From contig JBBQZO010000015.1 in assembly GCA_038207625.1 (NCBI GenBank), positions 1-64,000 of the forward strand: 64,000 bases of DNA. Reading direction: 5' to 3'. Under the pieces are notes generated by a model. That model worked only from the letters and a program-made list of their open reading frames with translations. It was not told the origin of the DNA and did not search any database. A program made the position numbers and the translations under genes. Shown here piece after piece: positions 8,650-16,966 of the stretch. Source of the stretch: JBBQZO01 sp038207625 (GTDB lineage Bacteria; Pseudomonadota; Gammaproteobacteria; Burkholderiales; Burkholderiaceae_D). Position 1 is the first letter of the stretch, and the number at the start of each line of letters is the position of its first letter.

Positions 8650-9327
8650 ATGCGCGATGTGCCCCTCCCATTGCGGCCTATTCTGGCGGCGAGCTCGCTG
8701 TTCGGGATGCTCAGCGCGCCCCAGCTCGACTTGATTGTCGACGCGACCACGTCGCTGAAAGTGAGCAACAACAAGTGCGTGGTGCATCAGGGCGACATCG
8801 CCGAAGGCACATTCTGGGTAGTCTATGGCCAGGTCAACGTCAGCCTGTGCAGCAAGCACGGCAGCGAGAAGATGGTCGCCATTCTGGGGCCCGGAACGTG
8901 CTTTGGCATGGGCGAGATGCTGCTCGATCAAACCCACCAGGCCTGTGTGACAACGTCGGTCGATTCGATGCTGCTGCATACCGAGCGCGGCGCGATGCTG
9001 GCCGCCGCCCAGCAAAACTTTGGCTTTGCGCGCGAACTGATGCAGTGCATGGGGCGCCAGTATTATGGCCTGATGCAAGATATCGGCAATTCTGCGCTCA
9101 GTGCGCAACATCGCGTGGCCAGTTATCTGCTGCGTCACGGCCAGGACGGCGACGACGGTGTGATCGAGCTGGCGTCGAATCGCTCTGACATTGCCAAGCG
9201 CCTGGGCGTGACGCCGGAAACCCTGTCGCGGGTACTGCATGACTTTCGCGCCGACGGCACGCTTGTCGTCAACGGGCGGCGTATCACCGTGCTTGAGCGG
9301 AACCGGCTGCGCGCGCTGTTTGCCTAG
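8650..9327 (+). CDS. Crp/Fnr-family transcriptional regulator
   Basis: 225 residues from the ATG at 8650 (AAGGATG lies upstream); a further ATG at 8623 would add nine residues. Residues about 15-130 form a cyclic-nucleotide-binding-like beta-roll (VHQGDIAEGTFWVVYGQVNV, then GPGTCFGMGEMLLD). A long dimer helix follows, and the C-terminal winged helix-turn-helix is clear (SNRSDIAKRLGVTPETLSRV, then FRADGTLVVNGRRI). There is no N-terminal FNR-type cysteine cluster, so oxygen sensing by an iron-sulphur cluster is unlikely. The ligand is unknown. It is single and convergent with the glycosyltransferase gene. Confidence 0.9.
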   Translation: MRDVPLPLRPILAASSLFGMLSAPQLDLIVDATTSLKVSNNKCVVHQGDIAEGTFWVVYGQVNVSLCSKHGSEKMVAILGPGTCFGMGEMLLDQTHQACVTTSVDSMLLHTERGAMLAAAQQNFGFARELMQCMGRQYYGLMQDIGNSALSAQHRVASYLLRHGQDGDDGVIELASNRSDIAKRLGVTPETLSRVLHDFRADGTLVVNGRRITVLERNRLRALFA

Positions 9328-9344
9328 GCGCGCAGCAGCTGGCC

Positions 9345-10352
9345 CTAACGGCGACGCGACTCCTTGCTGCGGATGCGCCAGGCGCTCGCGTGCACGCCCC
9401 CGTGCTGCTGGCGCACGATATAGGTCGGCCTTTGCTTCGATTCGAGGTAGATCCGACCGACATATTCGCCCAGTACGCCGACACTGATCAGTTGTATGCT
9501 GCCCAGGAACAGCACCACCACCAGCAGCGATGCGTAGCCCGGCACGTCGATGCCGTGGATCAGCGTGCGCGAGATGATATAGGCCGCATACAGCAAGGCG
9601 CAAGTTGCGCCGACCCCGCCGAGGTACATCCACACTTTCAAGGGCGCGGTACTGAAGCCGGTAAAACCTTCGATGGCGAAATTCCACAGTTTCCAACCCG
9701 AAAATTTGCTGCTGCCGGCAACGCGCACCTGGCGCACATAGTCAACCGTGCAGGTGCGAAAACCGACCCACGCAAACAGACCTTTCATAAAGCGCTGGCG
9801 TTCGGGCAGGCGCTTGATGGCCTCGATCGCGGCGCGCGACATGAGCCGGAAGTCACCGACATTTTCCGGAATTTTCAGGTCAGAGATGCGGTTGTGCAGC
9901 TTGTAGAACAAGTTTGCCGTGCTGCGTTTGAGGAACGAGTCGCCGCTGCGGTCCACCCGGCGGGCCAACACCACGTCGTAGCCGCGCTGCCATTGCGCGA
10001 TCATGGCTGGAATCAGCTCGGGCGGGTCTTGCAGGTCGGCGTCCAGCGGTATCACGGCGTCGCCAATCGCGGCGTCGATGCCGGCCGTCAGCGCCGCTTC
10101 CTTGCCGAAGTTGCGCGACAGTTCGATCACGCGAATACGCGCGTCGCCGGCCAGCAACGCGAGCAAGCGCGGCAAGGTGTCGTCACCGCTGCCGTCATCA
10201 ACGCAGACGACTTCGAACTCGATTCCCGCGACGCCATCGAGAATCGGACGGATCGCACGATAGAAAGCGGCAACGCCATCGCCTTCATTGTAAAACGGGA
10301 CGACCAGAGAAACGAGCCTGGTCAGTGGCAGCACATGCGCTTCGGTAGCCAT
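9345..10352 (-). CDS. GtrB-like polyprenyl-phosphate glycosyltransferase (GT2)
   Basis: 335 residues from the ATG at 10352. The N-terminal GT-A domain has VSLVVPFYNEGDGV, VCVDDGSGDDTL and the metal-binding DADLQDPPELI, all typical of dolichyl/undecaprenyl-phosphate sugar transferases. Two membrane helices occupy about residues 232-258 and 268-295 (LYAAYIISRTLI; LLVVVLFLGSIQLISVGVLG), followed by GEYVGRIYLESKQRPTYIV, the standard GtrB tail. It would load a sugar onto undecaprenyl phosphate at the inner membrane for periplasmic transfer. The divergent polytopic protein at 10833 could be the transferase that uses this lipid-linked sugar, as in Gtr systems; this pairing is inferred from position. 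Confidence 0.9.
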   Translation of the reverse strand: MATEAHVLPLTRLVSLVVPFYNEGDGVAAFYRAIRPILDGVAGIEFEVVCVDDGSGDDTLPRLLALLAGDARIRVIELSRNFGKEAALTAGIDAAIGDAVIPLDADLQDPPELIPAMIAQWQRGYDVVLARRVDRSGDSFLKRSTANLFYKLHNRISDLKIPENVGDFRLMSRAAIEAIKRLPERQRFMKGLFAWVGFRTCTVDYVRQVRVAGSSKFSGWKLWNFAIEGFTGFSTAPLKVWMYLGGVGATCALLYAAYIISRTLIHGIDVPGYASLLVVVLFLGSIQLISVGVLGEYVGRIYLESKQRPTYIVRQQHGGVHASAWRIRSKESRRR

Positions 10353-10650
10353 GGTTCCATTCCATCCATTGCCAATATTGCCAACGACGTGATACTTGGC
10401 ATTGTTAAACACGCAACTTAGTATTGTGCCAATTTTTGCTGGTGCTATTAAGCGGCCTCAAATGCGCATCGGGTCGCACGCCCACTGCGCCGGCGATGCT
10501 GGCCCGATGTTTGAGCGGGAATAAGGGAATCGCTGCTGGTGGTACTGCGCCGATGGGGAGTTTGGTATTGTCGCTGCACGCGGCATCGGCAATCCGGTGA
10601 TGGACGGCGATGCGCGTGCGCGTCTGGCAACGTCGTGAAGGGAGTGCAGT
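10353..10650. other. Divergent promoter region between glycosyltransferase genes
   Basis: About 300 bases separate the two divergent genes. The part beside the GtrB-like gene (10380-10450) is AT-richer than average and likely holds its promoter. I cannot assign a specific operator. Confidence 0.4.
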
Positions 10651-10836
10651 ATGCGGCAGTGGCGTCGTCACGGCGTTCTGGCCAGTAGCCCGACGTCCTC
10701 GTCGGCGGGATCAGCGCTGACGGTCTGCGCGTCCGCCTTGTCGGCGATCATCTACTTCCTGAACAGCGAGGGTATCCGACAGTATCTTTCCATGTTGGCG
10801 CGCGCTGCCCGCGCCGTGTTGCGCATTCTGACATGA
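10651..10836 (+). CDS. Small membrane protein, 61 aa, coupled to the next gene
   Basis: The start follows AAGGGAG with six-base spacing, one of the better ribosome sites in this region. The product has a basic N-terminus (MRQWRRH), one probable membrane helix (ALTVCASALSAIIYFL) and a basic amphipathic C-terminal helix. Its stop overlaps the next start by ATGA, so translation of the large membrane protein is probably coupled to it. No family is recognised. GtrA-like flippases are larger, so I do not call it that. Confidence 0.55.
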   Translation: MRQWRRHGVLASSPTSSSAGSALTVCASALSAIIYFLNSEGIRQYLSMLARAARAVLRILT

Positions 10837-12860
10837 ACGCCCTGATCGCCATTTGCTATGTAATGCTGTGTGCGCAGGTGGCCGGCGCTGCCATGGCGAC
10901 CTTCTGCCAGGGACACGCTTGCGTCAACCCGTACACACGCAGCAACGTGGCGATCTGCGCGTTTGCGCTCGCCTATTTTGGCGGATTCTACCTGCTGGGC
11001 GGATTGGGGCGGGCATTGGGCATGCGCTTGGTGGTGCCGTCCATCGCCGTCATGCTGCTGCTGTTGCCGGCCAGCGCATGCTGGCTGCTCCGGCGCCGGA
11101 TCGTGTCCGCACGGGGCGGGCAAGCGGCGCTGCGGCGGCACAAAAGCTTTCGGCCTGGCCCTACCGGAACCTGCTGCGCGCTGGCGTACGGCCTGGTCGC
11201 TGTGATGTTGGTATCTGGCTATCCGCAAGGGTTTGAAGTGATGGCCTATCATCTGCCGGGCGCCGTCGCGATCCTCCAGTCCCATACCCTGAACGCCTGG
11301 GACGGCAATTTTCCGCACATGTTCCCCGCCAACGCGGGCATTTACTATGCATTCCTGCTCGCTGCCCTGCCCGAAAAGGTGGTATCGGCGGCCAATCTGC
11401 TGTTTCTGATTCCGCTTTACACGGGCGTTGCTGGCACCGGTATGTTGGTCGGTGCGGACCGCAAGGCGGCCGGTTTGAGCGTCTGCGGTTTGCTGTCGGT
11501 GCCGATGGTCGCCTTTTCCGCCGCCGAACTGGGCGCCGACATTGGTGGTATCGCATTCATTGCTTTGGCGATGTACTTCGCACTTGCGCATGACCTCACA
11601 CCGTCGTCGCGGGCCGTTCTCGCTGGCCTGTGCGCGGGACTGGCTTTTGGCTTCAAGAGCCTGCACCTGGTGTCGATCGCGTTTCTGGCAGGACTGATGG
11701 TCTGGCAGGGACTGCGCGCGGCCGGTGTGGGGATCGCCGTGTACCGCGGCACGCTGTTTTTTGCTGCCGTTTTGCTGACGGCGGGCTTTTGGTTAATCAG
11801 AAATTATGTGGACTACGGCAACCCGTTGTATCCGGTCAATCTGCCACTCGTCACTGAGTGGCTGGGCTGGACCAAGGCGTTCGATGTCGATTTTTCCAGC
11901 CGTCACGCCACCCAGTTCGAATGGGTGCGCGCGCCAGCCGAGTGGTTGGTCTATCCGTGGGTCGAATGGCATCGCTATGGCCAGAATTTCAAGCACAGTT
12001 CGGGAATGGGCCCCTTTATTGCCGCCAGCGTGCCGGTGGCCATGCTGGCCGTGACCGTAACGATGCCGCGCCGGGATCTTGCCGGCCGGCGCGAGCGCGC
12101 CGTGCTGCTGCTGGCGAGCTTGTTTGTGCTGGCAGTGTGGTGGCTGCTGGACGACCGGCAGCCACGCTACTTGTTCAGTGCGCTGGTGTTTCCGATGCCG
12201 CTGGTGGCGTGGGCCGTCAGCCGCACCGACAAGCCGTGGCGCGCAGTCTACGATGGCCTGCTCGGCGCGTGCGTGCTGGTCGGGCTGACGATCTTCGTGT
12301 CAATTCAGGCGCTGCAGTTTGGTGACCGTATTATCTACGCGCGGCAACTGGCGCGCGACCAGTTCTATGAGTATCCGGGCCTCATCGACACGCTGCCTGC
12401 GGGAACCACGATCCTCAATCTGGCCGACCGGACCTGGCACTATCCGCTGGCCGGCAAACGCCTGTCGAACCGGGTCATCAGCATGCCCGAGGGCAGGCGC
12501 ATGTTCGGCCTGGCACCGAACATGAGCCCGCCACAGCTGGTGCAATTACATAGCGCGCCTTTGCGCGCCGCTGGCATCACGCATCTGTTCGTCGATGGTG
12601 CGCTGTTGCACGGCGACGAATGCCTCATTTTGGAGGAGGTCCAGCGCGTCGAGCGCAATGCGGGGAACGGCAAGATGCTTGGACATCCGCGCCGTCTGAT
12701 AGCACTGCGTTACTCCGATGGCGCAGCTGGTGCAGACGGACTGGCCTGCGCCGCGGCGCCACCCGCCGGCGCCGAGCCGCCGGCGCGTGTTTCAGCGGCC
12801 GCCGAGCCCACACAGGCTGGCGTGCAACAACTTGCCGCAGCGCGCCACGCGCCCGATTGA
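10833..12860 (+). CDS. Polytopic membrane glycosyltransferase-like protein
   Basis: 675 residues with about eleven to thirteen hydrophobic helices across residues 1-490, then a soluble periplasmic-type C-terminal domain (about 500-640) and a low-complexity Ala/Pro tail. The loop after the early helices (GFEVMAYHLPGAVAILQSHT) resembles the first periplasmic loop of GT-C type lipid-linked sugar transferases such as the PMT/ArnT group, although the usual acidic motif is not clear. The cluster with a divergent GtrB-like enzyme suggests modification of a surface glycan. The start is fixed by ATGA overlap with the preceding small gene. Function beyond GT-C-like is uncertain. Confidence 0.7.
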   Translation: MNALIAICYVMLCAQVAGAAMATFCQGHACVNPYTRSNVAICAFALAYFGGFYLLGGLGRALGMRLVVPSIAVMLLLLPASACWLLRRRIVSARGGQAALRRHKSFRPGPTGTCCALAYGLVAVMLVSGYPQGFEVMAYHLPGAVAILQSHTLNAWDGNFPHMFPANAGIYYAFLLAALPEKVVSAANLLFLIPLYTGVAGTGMLVGADRKAAGLSVCGLLSVPMVAFSAAELGADIGGIAFIALAMYFALAHDLTPSSRAVLAGLCAGLAFGFKSLHLVSIAFLAGLMVWQGLRAAGVGIAVYRGTLFFAAVLLTAGFWLIRNYVDYGNPLYPVNLPLVTEWLGWTKAFDVDFSSRHATQFEWVRAPAEWLVYPWVEWHRYGQNFKHSSGMGPFIAASVPVAMLAVTVTMPRRDLAGRRERAVLLLASLFVLAVWWLLDDRQPRYLFSALVFPMPLVAWAVSRTDKPWRAVYDGLLGACVLVGLTIFVSIQALQFGDRIIYARQLARDQFYEYPGLIDTLPAGTTILNLADRTWHYPLAGKRLSNRVISMPEGRRMFGLAPNMSPPQLVQLHSAPLRAAGITHLFVDGALLHGDECLILEEVQRVERNAGNGKMLGHPRRLIALRYSDGAAGADGLACAAAPPAGAEPPARVSAAAEPTQAGVQQLAAARHAPD

Positions 12861-12963
12861 CGCGTGATCGGGCCACCGCGCATTGCCTGCAACGACGATG
12901 TGGCCGGCGACGTGCGCCAACGCGTGCGCGTGCGCCCTTGCGTGCGCGCGGCTGCCTCCTATC

Positions 12964-13001
12964 ATGAAGGTAGGAAGGTCTGGAGGTATGAAGGTAGGAA
13001 G
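12964..13001. repeat. 14-bp direct repeat, two copies
   Basis: ATGAAGGTAGGAAG occurs at 12964-12977 and 12988-13001, 24 bases apart, in the non-coding stretch before a small membrane gene. The remaining sequence around it is purine-rich with related near-repeats. Confidence 0.85.
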
Positions 13002-13093
13002 CGATGACGTGATATAGCGATGAAGCTATGCAGTCATAGGATCGTTGCGAGGGTATGTACGCGTGCAAGTGCGTAGTTGATGGAGTCGATGCG

Positions 13094-13415
13094 ATGAATT
13101 GGTTCAATCGTCTTCCCGGCTCGCGCCGGGAGTCGCCTGGACTGGAGCGGGATGTACTACGGCGTTTGCCAGCGATCCTCGCGGCAGGCGTATTGTTGCC
13201 GCTGTGCGTGGGACTGCTGGCGCACGCGGGCGCGTTTGGGCTGGCCCCAAAAGGGGGCGCTCGAGCTGACATATCTGGTGGTCGGCCTCGCGCTATTTCA
13301 TCTACTGAGCGTGCTTACGCTTGCCATTTTGTGCCTGATCATCGTGCTCATGAAAGGGCATGGCTATGTCGCCGACGCCTATCCGTTGCCCGATCGTGAT
13401 CGACCCAGGCAATAG
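13094..13415 (+). pseudogene. Small two-helix membrane protein gene, frameshifted
   Basis: Two overlapping frames together make one sensible protein. Frame two from the ATG at 13094 gives MNWFNRLPGSRRESPGLERD and a membrane helix (LPAILAAGVLLPLCVGLLAH). Frame three from about 13250 gives ALELTYLVVGLALFHLLSVL and a second helix, ending GHGYVADAYPLPDRDRP. Removing one base from the run CCCCAAAAGGGGG (13245-13257) joins them into 106 residues. It is either a real frameshift or a homopolymer error. The gene ends 16 bases from the end of the convergent injection-system operon; no functional link is evident. The family is not recognised. Confidence 0.65.
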
Positions 13416-13431
13416 CAGCGGCGCGTCCGAC

Positions 13432-15699
13432 TCAGGGCTTGCCTCCCTCTGGATGCACCTTGCGGTAAGCGCGCAGCGCTTGGTTGCCGTTGTTGCGCCG
13501 CGTATTAAATACCGCCTGCACGGCCGGATCGGTGCGCGGCAATAGTTTGCCGGCCGCATCGAGCAGCGCGCCGGGAATTTCGAACTGGTAGACGATGTTG
13601 TCGCTGGCCGCGTTGAGCGATACGCCGGGCGCCATCAGACTGCCATTCAGGCCGGGCAGGGCTTGTAATTCGCCAACCAGGTGGTCGACCTGGGCATCCA
13701 TGTCGAACAGGATCGACACGCCGGCGGCGGGTTCGGCAAACAGCCCTTCGCGCCGCTCCGGCGTAGTCCACTGGGCCAGCCCGACACCGGGCAGCTTCGG
13801 TCCTGCGCCCGCGCCGTCGTTGCGGTCGCGCACCTCGTCGGGACTGAAGTCTTTCATGTGTCCGCGTACATCGGGCGCGCGCATCGGCGCGGCCTCATTG
13901 CCGCCTTCGACGATGCTCGGCAGCACGTGCGACTCGGCCGACAGGTTGCCGACGATGCCGGCGGCCGCATTGACCGAATAACCTTGCTGATCGACCAGAC
14001 GCTCCATTACATGCACCATCCGGTCGGCGGCTGGAACAGCCGGCCAGTTGATGATCGGTCCCTTGGCCATCACGTCCTGCTTGATGGCCACCACGCGCGG
14101 TTCGTCGTTGGCCAGGGCGCTGAACATGCATACCGGCGGCAGATCCTTGCCCTGGAACTCGGGCGCGCCCAGCGCGCGGCTGCAAAAGATGCTTGCCGCT
14201 ACCACCGCCGCATTGTGATCGGCGTCGCCGGTCAGGGGCTCACCGACCACTTCGCCGCGGCTGAGCCACACGTTCACGCCGTGCCACTCGGAATCGGTCA
14301 GCGGGGCCGCCAGCGGATCGGCGTCGGCATCCGGCGCGCCGTCGCGCTGGATGGTTGGGTCGTCTGGCTGCTGGCGCTGGGCCGCGCCTTGCTGCACCAC
14401 GTGGGTCAGTTCATGGGCCATCAGGCGCTTGCCGCTGTCGGTGTCGGGCGCATATTCGGCGGCGCCGAACACGATGTCGCCGCCCAGCGTAAACGCGCGC
14501 GCCTGCACCGATCGGGCCGCCGCCGCGGCGTCCGGCCCGGTGTGCACGCGCACCGCGCTCAGGTCGTGCCCCATGCGTGACTCGAAGAAGTCGCGCGCTG
14601 CCCCGTCCAGCGCAGTGCCGTCCTGGCTGGCGACGCGCGTGGCCAGACTGGTGTCCGGGCTGGCGCCGGCGCCCTCTGCGCCGTCGCGCTGCAGGGCGGG
14701 GTCGGCGACGCCTGCGCTGAGCGGCGCCGGTTGCGCCATGCGCATCACCTGGTCGGCGACCGTATCGGCTTCGCGTTCGAGGTGGTTGTCAGCGGCGCCC
14801 ACGCGCACCTTGCGCTGCAACGGCGCAGGCTCCTTAGGGGGATCGGTGGGCATCATTTCGTTGCCGCCTTTGTAGAATCCCGGGCGGGGCGTCAATTTGC
14901 CGGTCGCTGGGTCGGCCAGCATCGTGAAGTTATGCCACTCGCAGCGAACGGCGATGCGCTTGTCTTTGTACATCTCCTGAATGAATGTGCCGATTTTGGT
15001 CGATTGCAGTTTGCATTTTTGGCATAGTTGCACCCCCAAGGGTGTTGGCTTGCCTGCTACGTACTTCCATCCGACCGGAGGGGGCGGATTGCCCATGAAC
15101 TTAGGCGGGGCGATCAGGACGCGTGGGTCGACCGATTCATGTGGATAATGGTCGGGTACTGGAGCCGTCCACGGTACGCTCATACCCGCCACTGTGGGCG
15201 GCGCGACGGGCGCGACCGGCGCGGGCGCCGCCGCATCCGGCACAGGCGGCGCAGGGTCGGCTGTTGCGCTCGGGGCCGGCTGCGGCGCGGCGCCCGGATC
15301 AGCCGGTGTGGCTGGCGCTCCGTCCGGAGGGCACTGGCGGATGCAACTGCTCATGTCGGCCAGACGCTGGGTCAGGTCACCGCTGCCTTGCTCGTTGTTC
15401 TTGCCGCACTGGTCTTCGCAGGGCGTGCGCATGATGATGTCAGATGCGGGCGCGCGCTGTATCGTCGGAATGTCCGCGCCGGTCTCGGCTGGTTCTGAAC
15501 TACGTTGCAGTGATGCAGGCGCGGCGCCGCCCGAAGCGCAACGTGGGCACGTGCCGCCGCATGCGCATGCGGGCGTGCGCATGATCGATGGCGGCGCGCC
15601 CACCGCCAGTACGGGCGCGCGCTCGGCCGGGCGCGCCGCCGCGACGCCCGCCGGTGCGCGTGTCGGGCTGCCGGGTTTGACGAGACGGGCGTTTTTCAT
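13432..15699 (-). CDS. eCIS DUF4157 cargo protein with phage-tail lysozyme domain
   Basis: 755 residues. Order: a disordered N-terminus with the Cys knuckle CACGGTCPRC (about 45-54); a second Cys stretch (CEDQCGK, about 94-100); a Pro/Ala linker (130-180); a domain with CQKCKLQ and CEWHN (225-260); the DUF4157 eCIS-associated domain (about 300-440) with LEREADTVADQVMRMA, VRVHTG and a metal-binding HELTH (429-433) followed by VVQQ. The C-terminal third (about 560-755) matches phage-tail lysozymes: GIVGNLSAESHVLPS with catalytic-type E589, then GVGLAQWTTPERREGL. It is likely loaded in or on the particle and cleaves peptidoglycan. Five (I/L)QR motifs punctuate the linkers. It is the last gene, 100 bases after the other DUF4157 gene. 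Confidence 0.85.
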   Translation of the reverse strand: MKNARLVKPGSPTRAPAGVAAARPAERAPVLAVGAPPSIMRTPACACGGTCPRCASGGAAPASLQRSSEPAETGADIPTIQRAPASDIIMRTPCEDQCGKNNEQGSGDLTQRLADMSSCIRQCPPDGAPATPADPGAAPQPAPSATADPAPPVPDAAAPAPVAPVAPPTVAGMSVPWTAPVPDHYPHESVDPRVLIAPPKFMGNPPPPVGWKYVAGKPTPLGVQLCQKCKLQSTKIGTFIQEMYKDKRIAVRCEWHNFTMLADPATGKLTPRPGFYKGGNEMMPTDPPKEPAPLQRKVRVGAADNHLEREADTVADQVMRMAQPAPLSAGVADPALQRDGAEGAGASPDTSLATRVASQDGTALDGAARDFFESRMGHDLSAVRVHTGPDAAAAARSVQARAFTLGGDIVFGAAEYAPDTDSGKRLMAHELTHVVQQGAAQRQQPDDPTIQRDGAPDADADPLAAPLTDSEWHGVNVWLSRGEVVGEPLTGDADHNAAVVAASIFCSRALGAPEFQGKDLPPVCMFSALANDEPRVVAIKQDVMAKGPIINWPAVPAADRMVHVMERLVDQQGYSVNAAAGIVGNLSAESHVLPSIVEGGNEAAPMRAPDVRGHMKDFSPDEVRDRNDGAGAGPKLPGVGLAQWTTPERREGLFAEPAAGVSILFDMDAQVDHLVGELQALPGLNGSLMAPGVSLNAASDNIVYQFEIPGALLDAAGKLLPRTDPAVQAVFNTRRNNGNQALRAYRKVHPEGGKP

Positions 15700-15799
15700 G
15701 CGCGTTCCAAAGGTTCAGACAGACTGTTCGACCCGCTTGCCGTCGGCATAGCGGGTGGCTTGATGGGCGCGCTGCGCGCTTGCATGGCGGTCGGGAGCA

Positions 15800-16954
15800 T
15801 CACGAATACTGCCCGGTGCGAAACAGGCGCGCCTCGGCGGTGCGCCGACTCTTGAGTTCCGGAGGAATCAACCACTTCATCATTTCGCCCGGGACCAGGC
15901 TGTAGTTTTCCGCGTTCATCTGACGCAGCACGCCGGAGCCCTGAAACGCGCCGATGCCGATGTTGAAGGCAAAGCTGACCAGCGCGTCGAAGTAGTGCTG
16001 ATTCAGGCGCGAGGTGACACCGTTGGCCACCGCCGCTTCGTACACGGCCAGGTCGTCGCGAAACAGCGCCAGCGCTTCGTCGTCGGTCAAGCCGGCTTTG
16101 AATTTGGCCGACTCGGTGCCGTTGCATTTTCCCCGGTGGACCAGATGGCCGACCCCGATCGTGCAATGGTCTTGCGAGTCGTTGTACAGGTGGTTGACCA
16201 GTTTCTCCAGCGTCTGGAGGAATGTGAAGCCTTCATCGGAAATGCTGAACAAGGCGGGCTGCTCGCCATTCGGCGTGGCGGGGTAAGGGTCGTCGCTGAG
16301 CGCTTCGCGGCGCAATTCGGTGGCGGCGCCCGCGTCGGCGTCCTGCTGGACGACGTGGGCCAGTTCGTGCGCCAGCAGGCGCTGCCCATGCAGCGTGTCG
16401 GGCGCGAATTCGCCGGCGCCGAACACGATGTCCTGACCGATGGTGTAGGCGCGCGCATGGACGGCACGTGCGCCGGCGTTGGCCGCGCCGTCGCTGTGCA
16501 CGCGCACGTCGGAAAAATCGCGCCCAAAGCGCGGCGCGAAGAAGGCCGCCGCCGCGCCGGGCAGCGCCACACCGCCTTGAGTGGCCGCGTGCACGGCGGT
16601 GTCGGTGTCGTATGGCGCTGCGGCGCCGGGCTGCGCGTCGCGCCGGATCGACACGCCAGCATGGTCCGCCGTGCTGGTCGTTGGGCGCGGCGCTCCCTGC
16701 TCGGAAGCCGGTTGCGCCATGCCCATGACCCGCTCGGCAGTCGCGTCGGCCGCCCGTTCGAAGGCATCGGACGGCGTGCTCACGCGTGTCTTGCTTTGCA
16801 GCGCCGTCTGGCAGCGCGGGCAGGCGCCACCGCAGGCACAGTCACTGGTGCGCTGCAGCGTCGGCGCAAACGACGCGCGGGCGTGCCGGTCCGGTTGGGC
16901 GGATGGGTTGCGGGCCCGCCCAGCGCCAGGCGACAGCGAAGCTTGGCTGATCAT
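15800..16954 (-). CDS. eCIS DUF4157 cargo protein with GH24 T4-type lysozyme domain
   Basis: 384 residues, with GGAGG six bases before the start. The N-terminus carries CACGGACPRC (about 39-48) as in the neighbouring cargo gene, then FERAADATAERVMGMA (65-80), and a DUF4157 domain (about 110-205) with VRVHSDGAANAGA, the metal-site HELAH (196-200) and VVQQ. Residues about 235-384 are a T4-type lysozyme: aligned to T4 lysozyme, the catalytic Glu, Asp and Thr are E250, D259 and T265 in EKLVNHLYNDSQDHCTIGVGH. All three catalytic residues are kept, so muramidase activity is expected. The shared head and different enzyme tail mark these two genes as modular cargo proteins. Confidence 0.9.
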   Translation of the reverse strand: MISQASLSPGAGRARNPSAQPDRHARASFAPTLQRTSDCACGGACPRCQTALQSKTRVSTPSDAFERAADATAERVMGMAQPASEQGAPRPTTSTADHAGVSIRRDAQPGAAAPYDTDTAVHAATQGGVALPGAAAAFFAPRFGRDFSDVRVHSDGAANAGARAVHARAYTIGQDIVFGAGEFAPDTLHGQRLLAHELAHVVQQDADAGAATELRREALSDDPYPATPNGEQPALFSISDEGFTFLQTLEKLVNHLYNDSQDHCTIGVGHLVHRGKCNGTESAKFKAGLTDDEALALFRDDLAVYEAAVANGVTSRLNQHYFDALVSFAFNIGIGAFQGSGVLRQMNAENYSLVPGEMMKWLIPPELKSRRTAEARLFRTGQYS

Positions 16955-16966
16955 GTTGGCCTCCGT

